Origin: Amorphoplanes friuliensis DSM 7358 | GTDB lineage: Bacteria; Actinomycetota; Actinomycetes; Mycobacteriales; Micromonosporaceae | Direction: 5' to 3' | DNA: 64,000 bases | Assembly (NCBI RefSeq): GCF_000494755.1 | Contig: NC_022657.1 | Location: forward strand, 1,313,501-1,377,500 | In this document: one piece after another, positions 17,280-25,382 of the stretch | How positions within the stretch are numbered: the first letter of the stretch is position 1 | Layout: every line of letters begins with the position of its first letter | The notes under the pieces: model-generated | The model's input: only the letters and a program-made list of their open reading frames with translations | Database searches by the model: none | What the model was told of the DNA's origin: nothing | Position numbers and translations under genes: made by a program

Positions 17280-17492
17280 TCAGAGAGCCGAGTTGAAGCC
17301 GGCGATCGGTTCACCCGGCCGGGCCAGATCGTCCGCGAGCCGGCGCAGGCTTTGCGCCAGGGCCGAGTCGTCCGCCGGGTCCGGTGCGGTGTCCGCCCCC
17401 AGTTCCGCGAGCGAGAGCCCGGAAACGTCGACCATGGCGGAACGCCACTCGGGTGTCGCACCGGTGGTGCTCGTCCCCCCGTCCACGGACAC
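17280..17492 (-). CDS. fxsA: FxSxx-COOH RiPP precursor peptide
   Basis: This 70-aa peptide ends in IAGFNSAL, so the last five residues are F-N-S-A-L, the FxSxx-COOH signature. The leader has the family look: a short variable N-terminus, MVDVSGLSLAEL, then SALAQSLRRLADDL before the core. Phe and Ser in such cores are normally cross-linked by a radical SAM enzyme. GTG at 17492 is the most upstream start, with GAGAG close by; ATG at 17435 is an internal alternative. It is the first gene of a two-gene unit with the HExxH protein. No radical SAM gene is visible anywhere in the window. Confidence 0.86.
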   Translation of the reverse strand: MSVDGGTSTTGATPEWRSAMVDVSGLSLAELGADTAPDPADDSALAQSLRRLADDLARPGEPIAGFNSAL

Positions 17493-17675
17493 CTACTCTC
17501 AGTACATGTCGGCGATCTTTGCCGACCGGCAACGATCAATGTATTGCCGCAACATTACGGCTGTCGCCGGGTCGGGTGATGTCCGGGAGTTGCCCGGTGG
17601 CGGGCTCGCCGGGGTTGACGTGGCGTGATCTCATAGGACGCCAACACAGCAAAAGTCGGCAACGGAGGACAAACT

Positions 17676-17888
17676 GTGCTGGGACGGAATGTGGAGGACG
17701 CGGAGGACAAGGTGCGTGACGAGGTCGACGAGGCGGTCCCGGAGACTGCCGACACCGAGACCGGGCCCGAGCGGCCCGAGCCGGTGATGCCCTCGCCGCC
17801 GTTCCCCACGTTCCAGAGCCGCCCGACGCTGCCGCACCAGGTGCCGGGAGTGGGCTTCGAGAGCGGACGGGACAGTCGTGCCCGCTGA
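17676..17888 (+). CDS. small acidic proline-rich hypothetical protein
   Basis: This 70-aa protein is highly acidic in its first half (EDAEDKVRDEVDEAVPE) and rich in Pro in the second (PSPPFPTFQSRPTLPHQVPG). No family is recognised. GTG at 17676 follows GGAGG by 7 nt, which makes expression likely. It overlaps the next gene by 11 nt and is divergent from the FxSxx peptide gene with 183 nt between. Two F-x-S tripeptides (FQS and FES) occur in its C-terminal half; this may be chance. It could be a second substrate of the neighbouring locus, but no evidence shows this. Confidence 0.62.
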   Translation: MLGRNVEDAEDKVRDEVDEAVPETADTETGPERPEPVMPSPPFPTFQSRPTLPHQVPGVGFESGRDSRAR

Positions 17889-18273
17889 CGACTCCAGGCC
17901 CCGGCTACCGCGCCGGGGACCCGCACCACCGGTCGACCGGATGGACAACGCCGAGCTGGCGCGGCTGGTCGAGGCCGAACACCCGTACCGGGGGAAGGCG
18001 CTCTTCGAGCTGTCGGACCGGATCGCGGCGGACGACGACGCGGCGACCAAGGTGGCGATGCTCAGCCGCTTGACGTCACTGCGGACCGCACGGCTCTTCG
18101 ACCGGGTCTCGCTGGCGTGGTCGGCGATCATCGCGTTGCTGGCGGCGGAGACGCCGCACTCGCGGTCCTCGGCCTACGAGGCGTTCTACGCGCTCGGGCC
18201 GGAGGAGCAGAAGGACATGCTGGACTACCTGGAAGTGCCGGTCATCGAGGATGCGCACCCGAGGATCGGGTAG
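17878..18273 (+). CDS. hypothetical helical protein
   Basis: This 131-aa protein is predicted to be mostly helical (NAELARLVEAEHPYRG, KVAMLSRLTSLRTARLFDRVSLAW, SAYEAFYALGPEEQKDML). No catalytic motif, signal peptide or membrane segment is convincing. It starts with GTG inside the upstream small acidic gene, so the two form a coupled pair. The pair is divergent from the FxSxx peptide/HExxH unit. Function is unknown. The C-terminal segment EVPVIEDAHPRIG ends 40 nt before the convergent DUF427 gene. Confidence 0.68.
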   Translation: MPADDSRPRLPRRGPAPPVDRMDNAELARLVEAEHPYRGKALFELSDRIAADDDAATKVAMLSRLTSLRTARLFDRVSLAWSAIIALLAAETPHSRSSAYEAFYALGPEEQKDMLDYLEVPVIEDAHPRIG

Positions 18274-18312
18274 GCGGCGCGGACCCTGACGAGCCCGCGC
18301 CGGCGATGACCA

Positions 18313-18597
18313 TCAGACCTCGACCTTGACGCCCTTCCAGAAGGCGACCCGGTCGCGGACGGCCTTGGCGTCGGGCTTGGGCTCGGGGTAATACCAGATG
18401 GCGTCCTCGTTGACCTGCCCACCGGACTCGATCGAGTAGTAGGACGCCTTGCCCTTCCACGGGCAGATGGAGTGTGTGTCCGACGGACGCAGCAACTCCT
18501 CCCGCACCGACGAACGCGGGAAGTAGGTGTTGCCCTCGACTACCACGGTGTCGTCGCTCTCGGCGATGATCTCGTCGTTCCAGATGGCCTTCGGCAT
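18313..18597 (-). CDS. DUF427 domain protein
   Basis: This 94-aa single-domain DUF427 protein has the family hallmarks: an N-terminal AIWNDEIIAESDDTVVVEGN, YFPRSSV, the CPWKGKASYYSI core, and AIWYYPEPKPDAKAVRDRVAF near the end. The biochemical role of the family is not established. ATG at 18597 is chosen because the family starts there; a much longer in-frame extension upstream is unconvincing. It is transcribed alone, convergent with the small unknown pair and divergent from the nuclease operon. Confidence 0.9.
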   Translation of the reverse strand: MPKAIWNDEIIAESDDTVVVEGNTYFPRSSVREELLRPSDTHSICPWKGKASYYSIESGGQVNEDAIWYYPEPKPDAKAVRDRVAFWKGVKVEV

Positions 18598-18686
18598 ACC
18601 CCGAACGTAGCGCGCCGTCCGGGCACTGTCCGATACGCGCGGTTTATTCGCCTCCCGTGGGTGAAACGTGCCGGGTCGTCCGCACA

Positions 18687-18716
18687 TTGCCTGCGTCCTG
18701 TACGAAGATCTAGAGT
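18687..18716 (+). promoter_or_regulatory. sigma-70 type promoter of the nuclease operon
   Basis: TTGCCT at 18687-18692 and TAGAGT at 18711-18716 are separated by 18 bp, a good fit to the housekeeping consensus in actinomycetes. The predicted transcript would have a leader of about 28 nt containing GGAAG before the ATG at 18751. Confidence 0.5.
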
Positions 18717-18750
18717 CGATCAGCCACGATCCCCCCACGGAAGCGGCCCC

Positions 18751-19335
18751 ATGATCCGCCTGAGCACGCTGCCGAGCACCCGCGAGCAGGCCCGTCGTGC
18801 CCTGCTGCTGATCGGTGCGCCCGCGCCCGCACGGCTGGTCGTCGACGTCCACGGCGCCCTTTTCGACGGCGACCTGTCGATCCCCGCGCTGGCCGCGTTG
18901 CTGCGCGACGAGGAGCGGGAGTTCGCCGGGGACGCTCAGGCCGCGTACACGATCTGCCCGGCCCTGCAGCCGGACCTGACGGCGGCCCGCGGCCTGATCA
19001 CGCTCTCGACCTGGCCGGTGGCCGGCCGGATCACCGCGCCGGCGACCGACACCCTCGCCGCGGTCGTCCGGACAGCGGAATTTGTCGCCATGCGCGAGAC
19101 GGCCGGCCCGGCCGCCGCGGCGTTGCTGCGCCGGCTCGCCGAGGACGTGCCCGGCGGTCCCGAGGCCTACGCGGTGCACAATCCGGTGGCTCTGGCCGAC
19201 GCCGCCCGGACCGCTCTCGCGGAGACGGCCGGTGTGCCGTTGCCGCCGGGGATCGCCGACCGCTGGGCCGGCCTGGAGAGGCGTCAGCAGCTCTTCGGTG
19301 TGCTCGGTGTGCCGCAGCAGCGGGGCCGCCGGTGA
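18751..19335 (+). CDS. hypothetical protein, first gene of a nuclease operon
   Basis: This 194-aa protein opens with RLSTLPSTREQARRALLLIG and a beta-strand segment RLVVDVHGALFDGDLSIPAL. The rest is helical and Ala-rich. No known family is recognised and no catalytic motif is obvious; DVHGALFDGD has a faint resemblance to a HAD motif I, but the second Asp spacing does not fit. Its stop overlaps the GTG of the nuclease gene (GTGA), so it is coupled to it. The tight coupling suggests a subunit or regulator of the nuclease. Confidence 0.7.
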   Translation: MIRLSTLPSTREQARRALLLIGAPAPARLVVDVHGALFDGDLSIPALAALLRDEEREFAGDAQAAYTICPALQPDLTAARGLITLSTWPVAGRITAPATDTLAAVVRTAEFVAMRETAGPAAAALLRRLAEDVPGGPEAYAVHNPVALADAARTALAETAGVPLPPGIADRWAGLERRQQLFGVLGVPQQRGRR

Positions 19336-20399
19336 GCGCCGCACTCGACCGGCTGCGCGGAGGCACCCCGCCCAAGCGTCACAACGCCCGGACCATCGCC
19401 GCCCTCACCGCCAACCCCGGCTGCACGCGCCGGGCGGTGCTCGACGCGGCCGGTGTCGACAAGCCGAAGCTCTCGCAGCAGATCGGCTTCCCCGGCAACT
19501 TCGGGCAGTCCCGGTTCGCCCTGGCCCGGGGCAACGGCTTCGAGGCCATGCTCAAGGCCGACAACTGCGAGCTGCTGCTGGCTGCCCTCGCGGAGTGCCT
19601 GCAGCTCGAGCCGGCCGGGGTGACCTACGACGATCTCGGTGAGGACGCCGACGACACGCTCGCCGCCCGGCACGGCCGCACTCGCAAGCTGCTGGCCGCC
19701 GAAGCCGCCGGCGCCGCGCTCATCGACCATCCGCTGCTCACCCTCGACGTGGCCGGCCAGCGGGTCTTCCTCGAACCGGACCTGATCGCGTTCCAGGTCG
19801 AGGGGCGGCTGCACGTCGTCGAGATCAAGTCGTTCGCGATCGTCGACGGTCAGGCCGACAGCGCCAAGGTCTCCGCCGCCGCCGTGCAGGCCGCCGTCTA
19901 CGTGCTCGCCCTGCGCCGCCTGCTGGAGGAGCTGGGCCACGACCCCGCCCTGGTCAGCCACGACGTGGTGCTCGTCTGCACCTCGAACTTCTCGCTGCAG
20001 CCGACCGCCGTGGTGCTCGACGTCCGCAAACAGCTCTCCACGCTCAAACGGCAGCTCACCCGGCTCGCGTCGGTGTCGTCGCTGGCCGCCGCCCTGCCCG
20101 AGTCCGTCAGCTTCGACCTCGCCCTGCCGCCGGCCGAGCTGATCACGGCGCTCGGCCGGATCGAGGCCCGCTACGCGCCCGAATGCCTGTCGGCCTGTGA
20201 ACTGTCCGTCTACTGCCGCCACGAGGCGTCCGGCAGCACCGCGGCCCTCGGCCGGCCGGTCCGCGACGCGCTCGGCGGCGTCGACACCATCACCGACGCG
20301 CTCGCGCTCGCCGCCGGCACCCTCACCCCGACCGAGGAACAGGCCGAGGCCGCCGCGGTGCTCCAGGCCGCGGCCCGCCTGCGCGCCGAGATCCTATGA
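19332..20399 (+). CDS. PD-(D/E)XK nuclease with Cas4/AddB-like four-cysteine cluster
   Basis: This 355-aa protein has the elements of a RecB-family nuclease: Glu71 in GNGFE, Asp150 in LEPDLI, E164-I-K166 in VVEIKS, and a Q186-x3-Y190 motif (QAAVYVL). One cysteine at 31 (NPGCTRR) and three at 285, 289 and 295 (CLSACELSVYC) give the C...Cx3Cx5C pattern that in Cas4 and AddB/RecB-type enzymes holds a [4Fe-4S] cluster. It is therefore likely a metal-dependent DNA exonuclease. It overlaps both neighbours by 4 nt. The cluster and activity are inferred from motifs; the exact subfamily is not recognised. Confidence 0.78.
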   Translation: MSAALDRLRGGTPPKRHNARTIAALTANPGCTRRAVLDAAGVDKPKLSQQIGFPGNFGQSRFALARGNGFEAMLKADNCELLLAALAECLQLEPAGVTYDDLGEDADDTLAARHGRTRKLLAAEAAGAALIDHPLLTLDVAGQRVFLEPDLIAFQVEGRLHVVEIKSFAIVDGQADSAKVSAAAVQAAVYVLALRRLLEELGHDPALVSHDVVLVCTSNFSLQPTAVVLDVRKQLSTLKRQLTRLASVSSLAAALPESVSFDLALPPAELITALGRIEARYAPECLSACELSVYCRHEASGSTAALGRPVRDALGGVDTITDALALAAGTLTPTEEQAEAAAVLQAAARLRAEIL

Positions 20400-21880
20400 G
20401 TACGCTCACCGCCCTCGCCCGTGCACAGGCGTTCGTCGAGGGCCGGGCCCAGCGGACCGCGACCGTACGCCACCTGCACGTCCACTCCCGCCCGCTGGTG
20501 CTCGTCCCGCTGGTGATGGCCGGTGAGGCGAACGCGCCCCTGGCGGCGATGGTCGGCAGCGACGCGGACGAGCCCCGGCTGCTGGTCGTCGCGCAGCCCC
20601 GCAACCGGGACCACCGCTTCGCCTTCGCCGCCGAGCTGGCGGACGTGCTCGTGCCGTACGTGGACAGCTTCGCGGAGCTGACTGAGGCCGTGGCCGTCGA
20701 CCGGGGACGGGACGTGCGGTACCGCTCGGCCGACGCACCGCAGCTGTGGGTGCCGAACACCGGAGGCGTCGACTTCCTCAAGCTGTTCGGTCGATCGACC
20801 CGTTTCCGCAGCATCGACGGCGAGTACGCGGTACCGCCGTCGGTGCCCCTGCTCGGCCGCTGGCTGACGTTCTTCGCCGGGACTGCGGAGGTCGCCGGGT
20901 CGTCGCTGCTGCTCAACGCCGTACAGGCCCTGGGTCTGCACTGGGCGACCGGGCAGAGCAGCGCGGAGGACGCCCAGCTCGCGGCCCTGCTGGGCTGGAT
21001 CTCGCCCCCGCCCGGCCGGACCGGCGCCGAGGCGGCGCTGGCCGCCGAGAACCCCGCGGTGTGGCCACCGGCCGGACCCGCCACCGATCCGTCCTTCGAC
21101 AACCACGTGCTCGCGCCGCTGATGTCGACGGCCGATCCGGACGTCGAGGCGCTGACCGAGGTGCTGCGCGCCCAGCTGCTCCCCACCTGGGAGCTGATGT
21201 GGCGCACCCTCGACCTGCTGCGTGAGCTGCCGGCCGGCTCCCGGGTGGCCGGTCGCTGGGACAGCGACCGGGACACCTTCTCGGGCTTCGTGCAGCACCT
21301 GGCCGACGGTGGCCCGCCCCAGCCCCGGCGCGACGGCGCGGTCGCGGCAGCCGCCCGCCTGAGCCGCCTGGAGAACGCCGCCACCCGCTACGCCGTCCAG
21401 CGCGCCTTCGACGACCCGCTCGTGATGGCCGAATACCGCCTGACCGGTGCAGCCTTCGTCGGCGACGTGACCCTGGCCAAGGCCGACCGGATCGACGACA
21501 GCGGCAAACGCCCGGTGCTGCGCCCGCGCATCATGGTCGTCACCTCCGAGCCCGTACGCGTCGAGAAGGGCGCCACGCTCACCTCACCCGTCCGCCCCGG
21601 TCAGAAAGCCCTGGTCATCTCGGTGACCGCGGTCGACGACACCAAGACCGAGGTGCTGCTGGAGCTCTCCGGCGGGATGGGCCGCAAGCTGATCGCCGAG
21701 CCCGGCAGCGTGCCCGAGGCGGGGGAGCGGCTGCTGTTCACCACGCTGAGCGAGGCGTACCGGCCGGGTGGGGCTTTCCCGGAGCCGGACCAGACCCCGT
21801 GGACGCACGGCGGCCCGCCGGTGCCGGATCAACGCAGCCCGGAGAACAGTGCTGTGTCAGCCGACGCGGATCAGCAGTAG
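20396..21880 (+). CDS. hypothetical protein, third gene of the nuclease operon
   Basis: This 494-aa soluble protein belongs to no family I recognise. The N-terminal half has VDFLKLFGRSTRF and PPSVPLLGRWLTFFA. The C-terminal third is beta-rich (PRIMVVTSEPVRVEKGATL, KALVISVTAVDDTKTEVLLELSGG) and could be an OB-like or barrel domain. Its ATG overlaps the nuclease stop (ATGA), so all three genes are expressed as one unit. A DNA-binding or accessory role beside the nuclease is a guess. The last 24 nt overlap the convergent SpoIIE-type gene. Confidence 0.72.
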   Translation: MSTLTALARAQAFVEGRAQRTATVRHLHVHSRPLVLVPLVMAGEANAPLAAMVGSDADEPRLLVVAQPRNRDHRFAFAAELADVLVPYVDSFAELTEAVAVDRGRDVRYRSADAPQLWVPNTGGVDFLKLFGRSTRFRSIDGEYAVPPSVPLLGRWLTFFAGTAEVAGSSLLLNAVQALGLHWATGQSSAEDAQLAALLGWISPPPGRTGAEAALAAENPAVWPPAGPATDPSFDNHVLAPLMSTADPDVEALTEVLRAQLLPTWELMWRTLDLLRELPAGSRVAGRWDSDRDTFSGFVQHLADGGPPQPRRDGAVAAAARLSRLENAATRYAVQRAFDDPLVMAEYRLTGAAFVGDVTLAKADRIDDSGKRPVLRPRIMVVTSEPVRVEKGATLTSPVRPGQKALVISVTAVDDTKTEVLLELSGGMGRKLIAEPGSVPEAGERLLFTTLSEAYRPGGAFPEPDQTPWTHGGPPVPDQRSPENSAVSADADQQ

Positions 21881-23665
21881 CGCGATGTCGTCCGCACGGC
21901 GGGCGGCGGCGTCGAGCAGACGCGCACACAACTCCTCACCGGGCAGGGCGGCGTTGCCGTGCAGGGCCGCCTCGATCGTGGCGATGCCGTCGTCGAGCAT
22001 CCGCCCCGGCGTCTCCACCAGGCCGTCCGTGTAGAGCACGAGCGTCGACCCGGCCGGCACCCGGCGGTGATGGGTGGACCGCTCGTTGCGCAGGGCCAGA
22101 CCCAGCAACGGCTCCGGCCGGACCCACCAGATCTCGACCGTGCCGTCCGGGAGCAGCAGCAGCGGCGGTGGGTGGCCGGCATTCGAGAACGCCACCGTGT
22201 AGTCGTCGCCGTCGCGGCTCATCCGCGCCAGGATCGCGGTCGCCGAAGCGGGAACCCGCAGGCCGCGCACCGCACGGTCCAGCTGCGTCAGGAGCGGGCC
22301 CGGCTCGTCCTCACGGCCGTAGGCGTCACCGCGGACGAGGTTGCGGAGCTGTCCCATCGTGGCCGCGGCCTCGATGTCGTGCCCGGAGACGTCCCCGACG
22401 GCCAGCATGACCGAACCGTCCGGCTGGGCGAACGCGTCGTACCAGTCGCCGCCGACGGCCGCACCGTCCTGGGCGGGCAGGTAACGGGCGTGCAGCTCGA
22501 CACCCGGGATCGTCGGCAGCTCGGTCAGCATGCTCTGCTGCAGCACCTCGGCCACGTGCCGCTGCTGGCGGTAGAGGCGGCTGTTGTCGAGGGCCAGCCC
22601 GGCCCGCCGGCCGATGTCGGTGCCGGTGCGCTCGTCGGCGTCACCGAAAGGCGGCCGGGACGGGCCGTTGACCAGCGTGATCGAGCCGAGCACCCGGTGA
22701 TTCACCGGCGCGGTGATCGGCGCGACCACGAACGACGCGTACCCGAGGCGGGCCGCGAGGTCGGCCATCTCCGGGTTCGAGGTGCGGTCGAGGATGTTCG
22801 CGGGTGTCTCACCGTCGCGGCGGATGGCCATGCCGGTGCGCTGCACGGCCAGCACGATCGACTTGGCGCCCAGACCGGTGGTCATCAGCTCGGCGAACCG
22901 GGTGACGTCCTCCGCCCGCGCGGGATCGTGGTGCGCGGCGGAGACCTGCCGCACCGAACCGTCGGGGTCGACCAGCGAGATCAGGCACCAGTCGGCGAGC
23001 CGCGGTGTGACGGCCGAACCGAGGCTGCTCAGCGCCTCGTCGATGTCGATGGTCGTGGCGAGCGTCTCCGTCAGCTCCGCCAGCATCGCCAGCTGGTCGT
23101 GCGCGTTCTCCGCGTGCCGGCGGGCCTCCTCGGCCAGCTCCCGCTCGATCCGGAGCCGCAGCTCGGACGAGCAGGCCTCGGCCAGGTCGTTCAGCGTCTC
23201 CAGCTCGGCGCGGGTCCAGGCGCGCGGCTTGGTGTCGATCGCGCACAGCGAGCCGAGTGTCCGGCCGTCGGCGTCGGTCAACGGCATGCCGGCGTACGCC
23301 ACGACACCCAGCTCGGGGATGGCGAGGTTGTCACGCACCTGGGCGTAGATCCGGGCGTCGGGGAAGACCTTCGGCACACCCTCGACCACGACGTACTGGC
23401 AGAACGAGTGGGTCAGGGGTGTCTCGCGCTTGCCGCTCCACGGCTCGGCCAGGCCGACCTGACCCGGGAAGAACTGCCGCTCGTCGTCGACCAGGGAGAC
23501 CAGCGCCACCGGCACGTCCAGCAGCCGCTTGACCAGGCTCGCGAAGCGGTCGAAGGCAGCGTCGGGCTCGGCGCCCACGCAGACGCGCTGGAGGGACTGC
23601 AGACGTGCGGGATCGGCGAGACTGCCCGCTTTCCCCCCGGCAACCGCCTCGGCGTCTTCCGCCAT
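21857..23665 (-). CDS. GAF-GAF-PP2C (SpoIIE/RsbU) serine phosphatase
   Basis: This 602-aa protein has an N-terminal GAF domain (about 25-175; VALVSLVDDERQFF), a second GAF domain (about 190-350), and a PP2C-type SpoIIE phosphatase (about 365-600). The metal-binding segments VGGDWYDAF, VGDVSGHDIEAA, FSNAGHPPPLL, LYTDGLVE and RRADDIALLLI are all present. Such proteins dephosphorylate STAS anti-sigma antagonists, so the STAS protein at 6.3-6.6 kb is one possible substrate in this window. ATG at 23665 follows GGAGGGGG closely. It is transcribed alone and overlaps the convergent nuclease operon. Confidence 0.93.
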   Translation of the reverse strand: MAEDAEAVAGGKAGSLADPARLQSLQRVCVGAEPDAAFDRFASLVKRLLDVPVALVSLVDDERQFFPGQVGLAEPWSGKRETPLTHSFCQYVVVEGVPKVFPDARIYAQVRDNLAIPELGVVAYAGMPLTDADGRTLGSLCAIDTKPRAWTRAELETLNDLAEACSSELRLRIERELAEEARRHAENAHDQLAMLAELTETLATTIDIDEALSSLGSAVTPRLADWCLISLVDPDGSVRQVSAAHHDPARAEDVTRFAELMTTGLGAKSIVLAVQRTGMAIRRDGETPANILDRTSNPEMADLAARLGYASFVVAPITAPVNHRVLGSITLVNGPSRPPFGDADERTGTDIGRRAGLALDNSRLYRQQRHVAEVLQQSMLTELPTIPGVELHARYLPAQDGAAVGGDWYDAFAQPDGSVMLAVGDVSGHDIEAAATMGQLRNLVRGDAYGREDEPGPLLTQLDRAVRGLRVPASATAILARMSRDGDDYTVAFSNAGHPPPLLLLPDGTVEIWWVRPEPLLGLALRNERSTHHRRVPAGSTLVLYTDGLVETPGRMLDDGIATIEAALHGNAALPGEELCARLLDAAARRADDIALLLIRVG

Positions 23666-23744
23666 GCCCCCTCCAACAACAGTTGCCCCCCGGCAGACCG
23701 AAGAGCCAGGTTACCCGCCTCCGGGCGGGTCGGCAGCAGGGAGA

Positions 23745-24407
23745 TCAGGCGACGGTGACCACGGCCTCCCGCGCCAGAGCAGCCCAGCGCTGGGTCCAGT
23801 CGTCCCGGACCTCGGCGAACGCGTCGTCCCCCAGCCCGAAGGTCGAGACGACAACCTCGATGCGACCGGCCTCGGGACTGTCGAGAGGCTCGTGCCCGGA
23901 AACCAGCACCAGCTGCCCGTCGGCGGTCATGACCTGCGCTGTCCTGGTGCCGAGCGGCAGTGCCTCACCATCGGCCAGCGCCAGCACTCCGCGACCCCTC
24001 GCCGACCCGGTCAGGTGAACCGTGCGGCGCAGGCCCTCCGGCCGCTCCTCCAGCAGGAAGCGCAACTGCGCGAGAAAAACACGCCACCCCTCCTCCATGG
24101 CATCGAACGCCACGGGGTCGGCGGCCGGATCGCCGATGCGCACAGCCCGGACCGTGCTGCGGTCGTCGTCGCCCGTCACCTCCAGGAAGGAACTGTCGGG
24201 CCAGCCCATTCGCTCGGGTGATGTCAGCGTCGCCTCGTCGACGAAGATCTGTTGAATCTCGTGGTCGAGACCGTCGTGGTCCCAGCCGAACCATTGCCGC
24301 AGCACAGGCGGCTGAGTCACGGCGTCCCACACCTCGTCGCGGCCCGCGGCCACGGGCTGCTCCACGTCGTACGGCTTGGGCTCGCTGTGCTCGGTCATAC
24401 CGTCCAT
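23745..24407 (-). CDS. SRPBCC (START/AHSA1-like) domain protein
   Basis: This 220-aa protein opens with an SRPBCC-type strand (YDVEQPVAAGRDEVWDAVT) and the WFGWDHDGLDHEI segment. It later has the helix FDAMEEGWRVFLAQLRFLLEE that is typical of the AHSA1-like C-terminal helix. The last 90 residues form an added domain of unknown type. Such proteins bind hydrophobic ligands or act as Hsp90-activator homologues; the ligand is unknown. ATG at 24407 has GGAAG 6 nt upstream; ATG at 24398 is an alternative. Confidence 0.8.
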   Translation of the reverse strand: MDGMTEHSEPKPYDVEQPVAAGRDEVWDAVTQPPVLRQWFGWDHDGLDHEIQQIFVDEATLTSPERMGWPDSSFLEVTGDDDRSTVRAVRIGDPAADPVAFDAMEEGWRVFLAQLRFLLEERPEGLRRTVHLTGSARGRGVLALADGEALPLGTRTAQVMTADGQLVLVSGHEPLDSPEAGRIEVVVSTFGLGDDAFAEVRDDWTQRWAALAREAVVTVA

Positions 24408-24459
24408 CCTGGTCTTCCCGGCCGGATCACGCCACGCTGCTTACCCCGGACGGATCACC

Positions 24460-25317
24460 TCACGCCACGTTGCGGCGGCCGGGGTCCAGCGGCTGGCGCT
24501 CGCCGGCGCTCAGACCCGAGCGGATCGTGCGGATGGTCTCGGTGCGGCCGAGCCCGGCCCAGCGGGCGGCCGCGGTGAGCTCGCGGGTGACCGTCGCCGC
24601 GTCCAGCAGGCCCGACCCGACGAGCCGGCCGAGAGCGAACGCCGCCCGGTTGAGAGTGTCGTTGCGGGCGCCCACGGGTGCGTGCGCCACCCGGGCCGTC
24701 TCGGCCTCCAGGGCCACAGCCGCATAACGATCGGGGTGGACTATGACCGCCGGGCTGACCGGTCCCGCTGTCACGGAGGGTGCATCCGGGCCCGCGATCA
24801 GATTGCGCAGCAGGGCCGGCGCAGCGGGAGGATCACCGGGCCGGACCACCCAGTAGTAAGAGGTGCCGTGCGCGTGCCGCGACGGTGGCGCGATCACATA
24901 ACCACCCGTGCCACGCCAGTCGAGCCCGGGCAGCAGATGCACCCTGTTGCCGTGCCCGAGCGGGGCGAACCAGAAGTGCCAGCCGCCACCACCCGTGCGG
25001 ACCTGCGGACCTGGTGGCACCGCCCCGCCGAGCAGCTGCCGCAGGCCGTGCCACCCGCCGGGGGAGTCGACGTCGGCCACATCCATGACGATGCCGGTGC
25101 GCAGACCGACGTTGGCGTCGGGCCACCTCTCCCACCACAGCTCGATCCGGCGCGGGTCGGTGCTCGCCTCGGTCAGGCCGTGGCGCAGCCGTGGATGTTT
25201 CCCCGGGCGTGCACAATCCGGGCGTCCGCACGAGCACGAGCCGTCGGCCGCAGGCGTGTGCACCGGCAGGACGGGGATCCCGTGCCGGGCGTACGCAAGC
25301 GCGGATTCGAGCAGCAT
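24460..25317 (-). CDS. bifunctional DNA primase/polymerase N-terminal domain protein
   Basis: This 285-aa protein has the prim-pol fold: ALAYARHGIPVLPV at the N-terminus, a cysteine knot C28/C30/C35 (CSCGRPDC), the metal-binding segment MDVADVDSPGG near 79-88, and GGGGWHFWF. The gene ends after a helical tail, so no helicase is fused. Such genes occur on plasmids and phages but also on actinomycete chromosomes. ATG at 25317 is preferred because TACACT lies 7 nt upstream, a leaderless arrangement; GTG at 25323 falls inside that spacing. Confidence 0.86.
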   Translation of the reverse strand: MLLESALAYARHGIPVLPVHTPAADGSCSCGRPDCARPGKHPRLRHGLTEASTDPRRIELWWERWPDANVGLRTGIVMDVADVDSPGGWHGLRQLLGGAVPPGPQVRTGGGGWHFWFAPLGHGNRVHLLPGLDWRGTGGYVIAPPSRHAHGTSYYWVVRPGDPPAAPALLRNLIAGPDAPSVTAGPVSPAVIVHPDRYAAVALEAETARVAHAPVGARNDTLNRAAFALGRLVGSGLLDAATVTRELTAAARWAGLGRTETIRTIRSGLSAGERQPLDPGRRNVA

Positions 25318-25324
25318 TGGCACA

Positions 25325-25330
25325 AGTGTA
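25325..25330 (-). promoter_or_regulatory. -10 box TACACT, leaderless promoter of the prim-pol gene
   Basis: TACACT on the minus strand ends 7 nt before ATG 25317, matching the TANNNT box with transcription starting at or next to the start codon. No Shine-Dalgarno sequence is present. Confidence 0.5.
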
Positions 25331-25368
25331 CGAAGAAAACGCGGCTCCCGCAGCCCTTCGCCGTGCCC

Positions 25369-25374
25369 TATGCT
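25369..25374 (+). promoter_or_regulatory. -10 box TATGCT, leaderless promoter of 25383 gene
   Basis: TATGCT ends 8 nt before ATG 25383 and there is no ribosome binding site. The divergent prim-pol gene has a similar box about 40 nt away, so both genes share a short promoter region. Confidence 0.4.
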
Positions 25375-25382
25375 GCCGGGCC

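Noticed and set aside
15815..17539. 574-aa version of the HExxH protein starting at 17539
   Set aside because: The upstream part overlaps the FxSxx peptide in another frame, and the family N-terminus matches ATG 17272.
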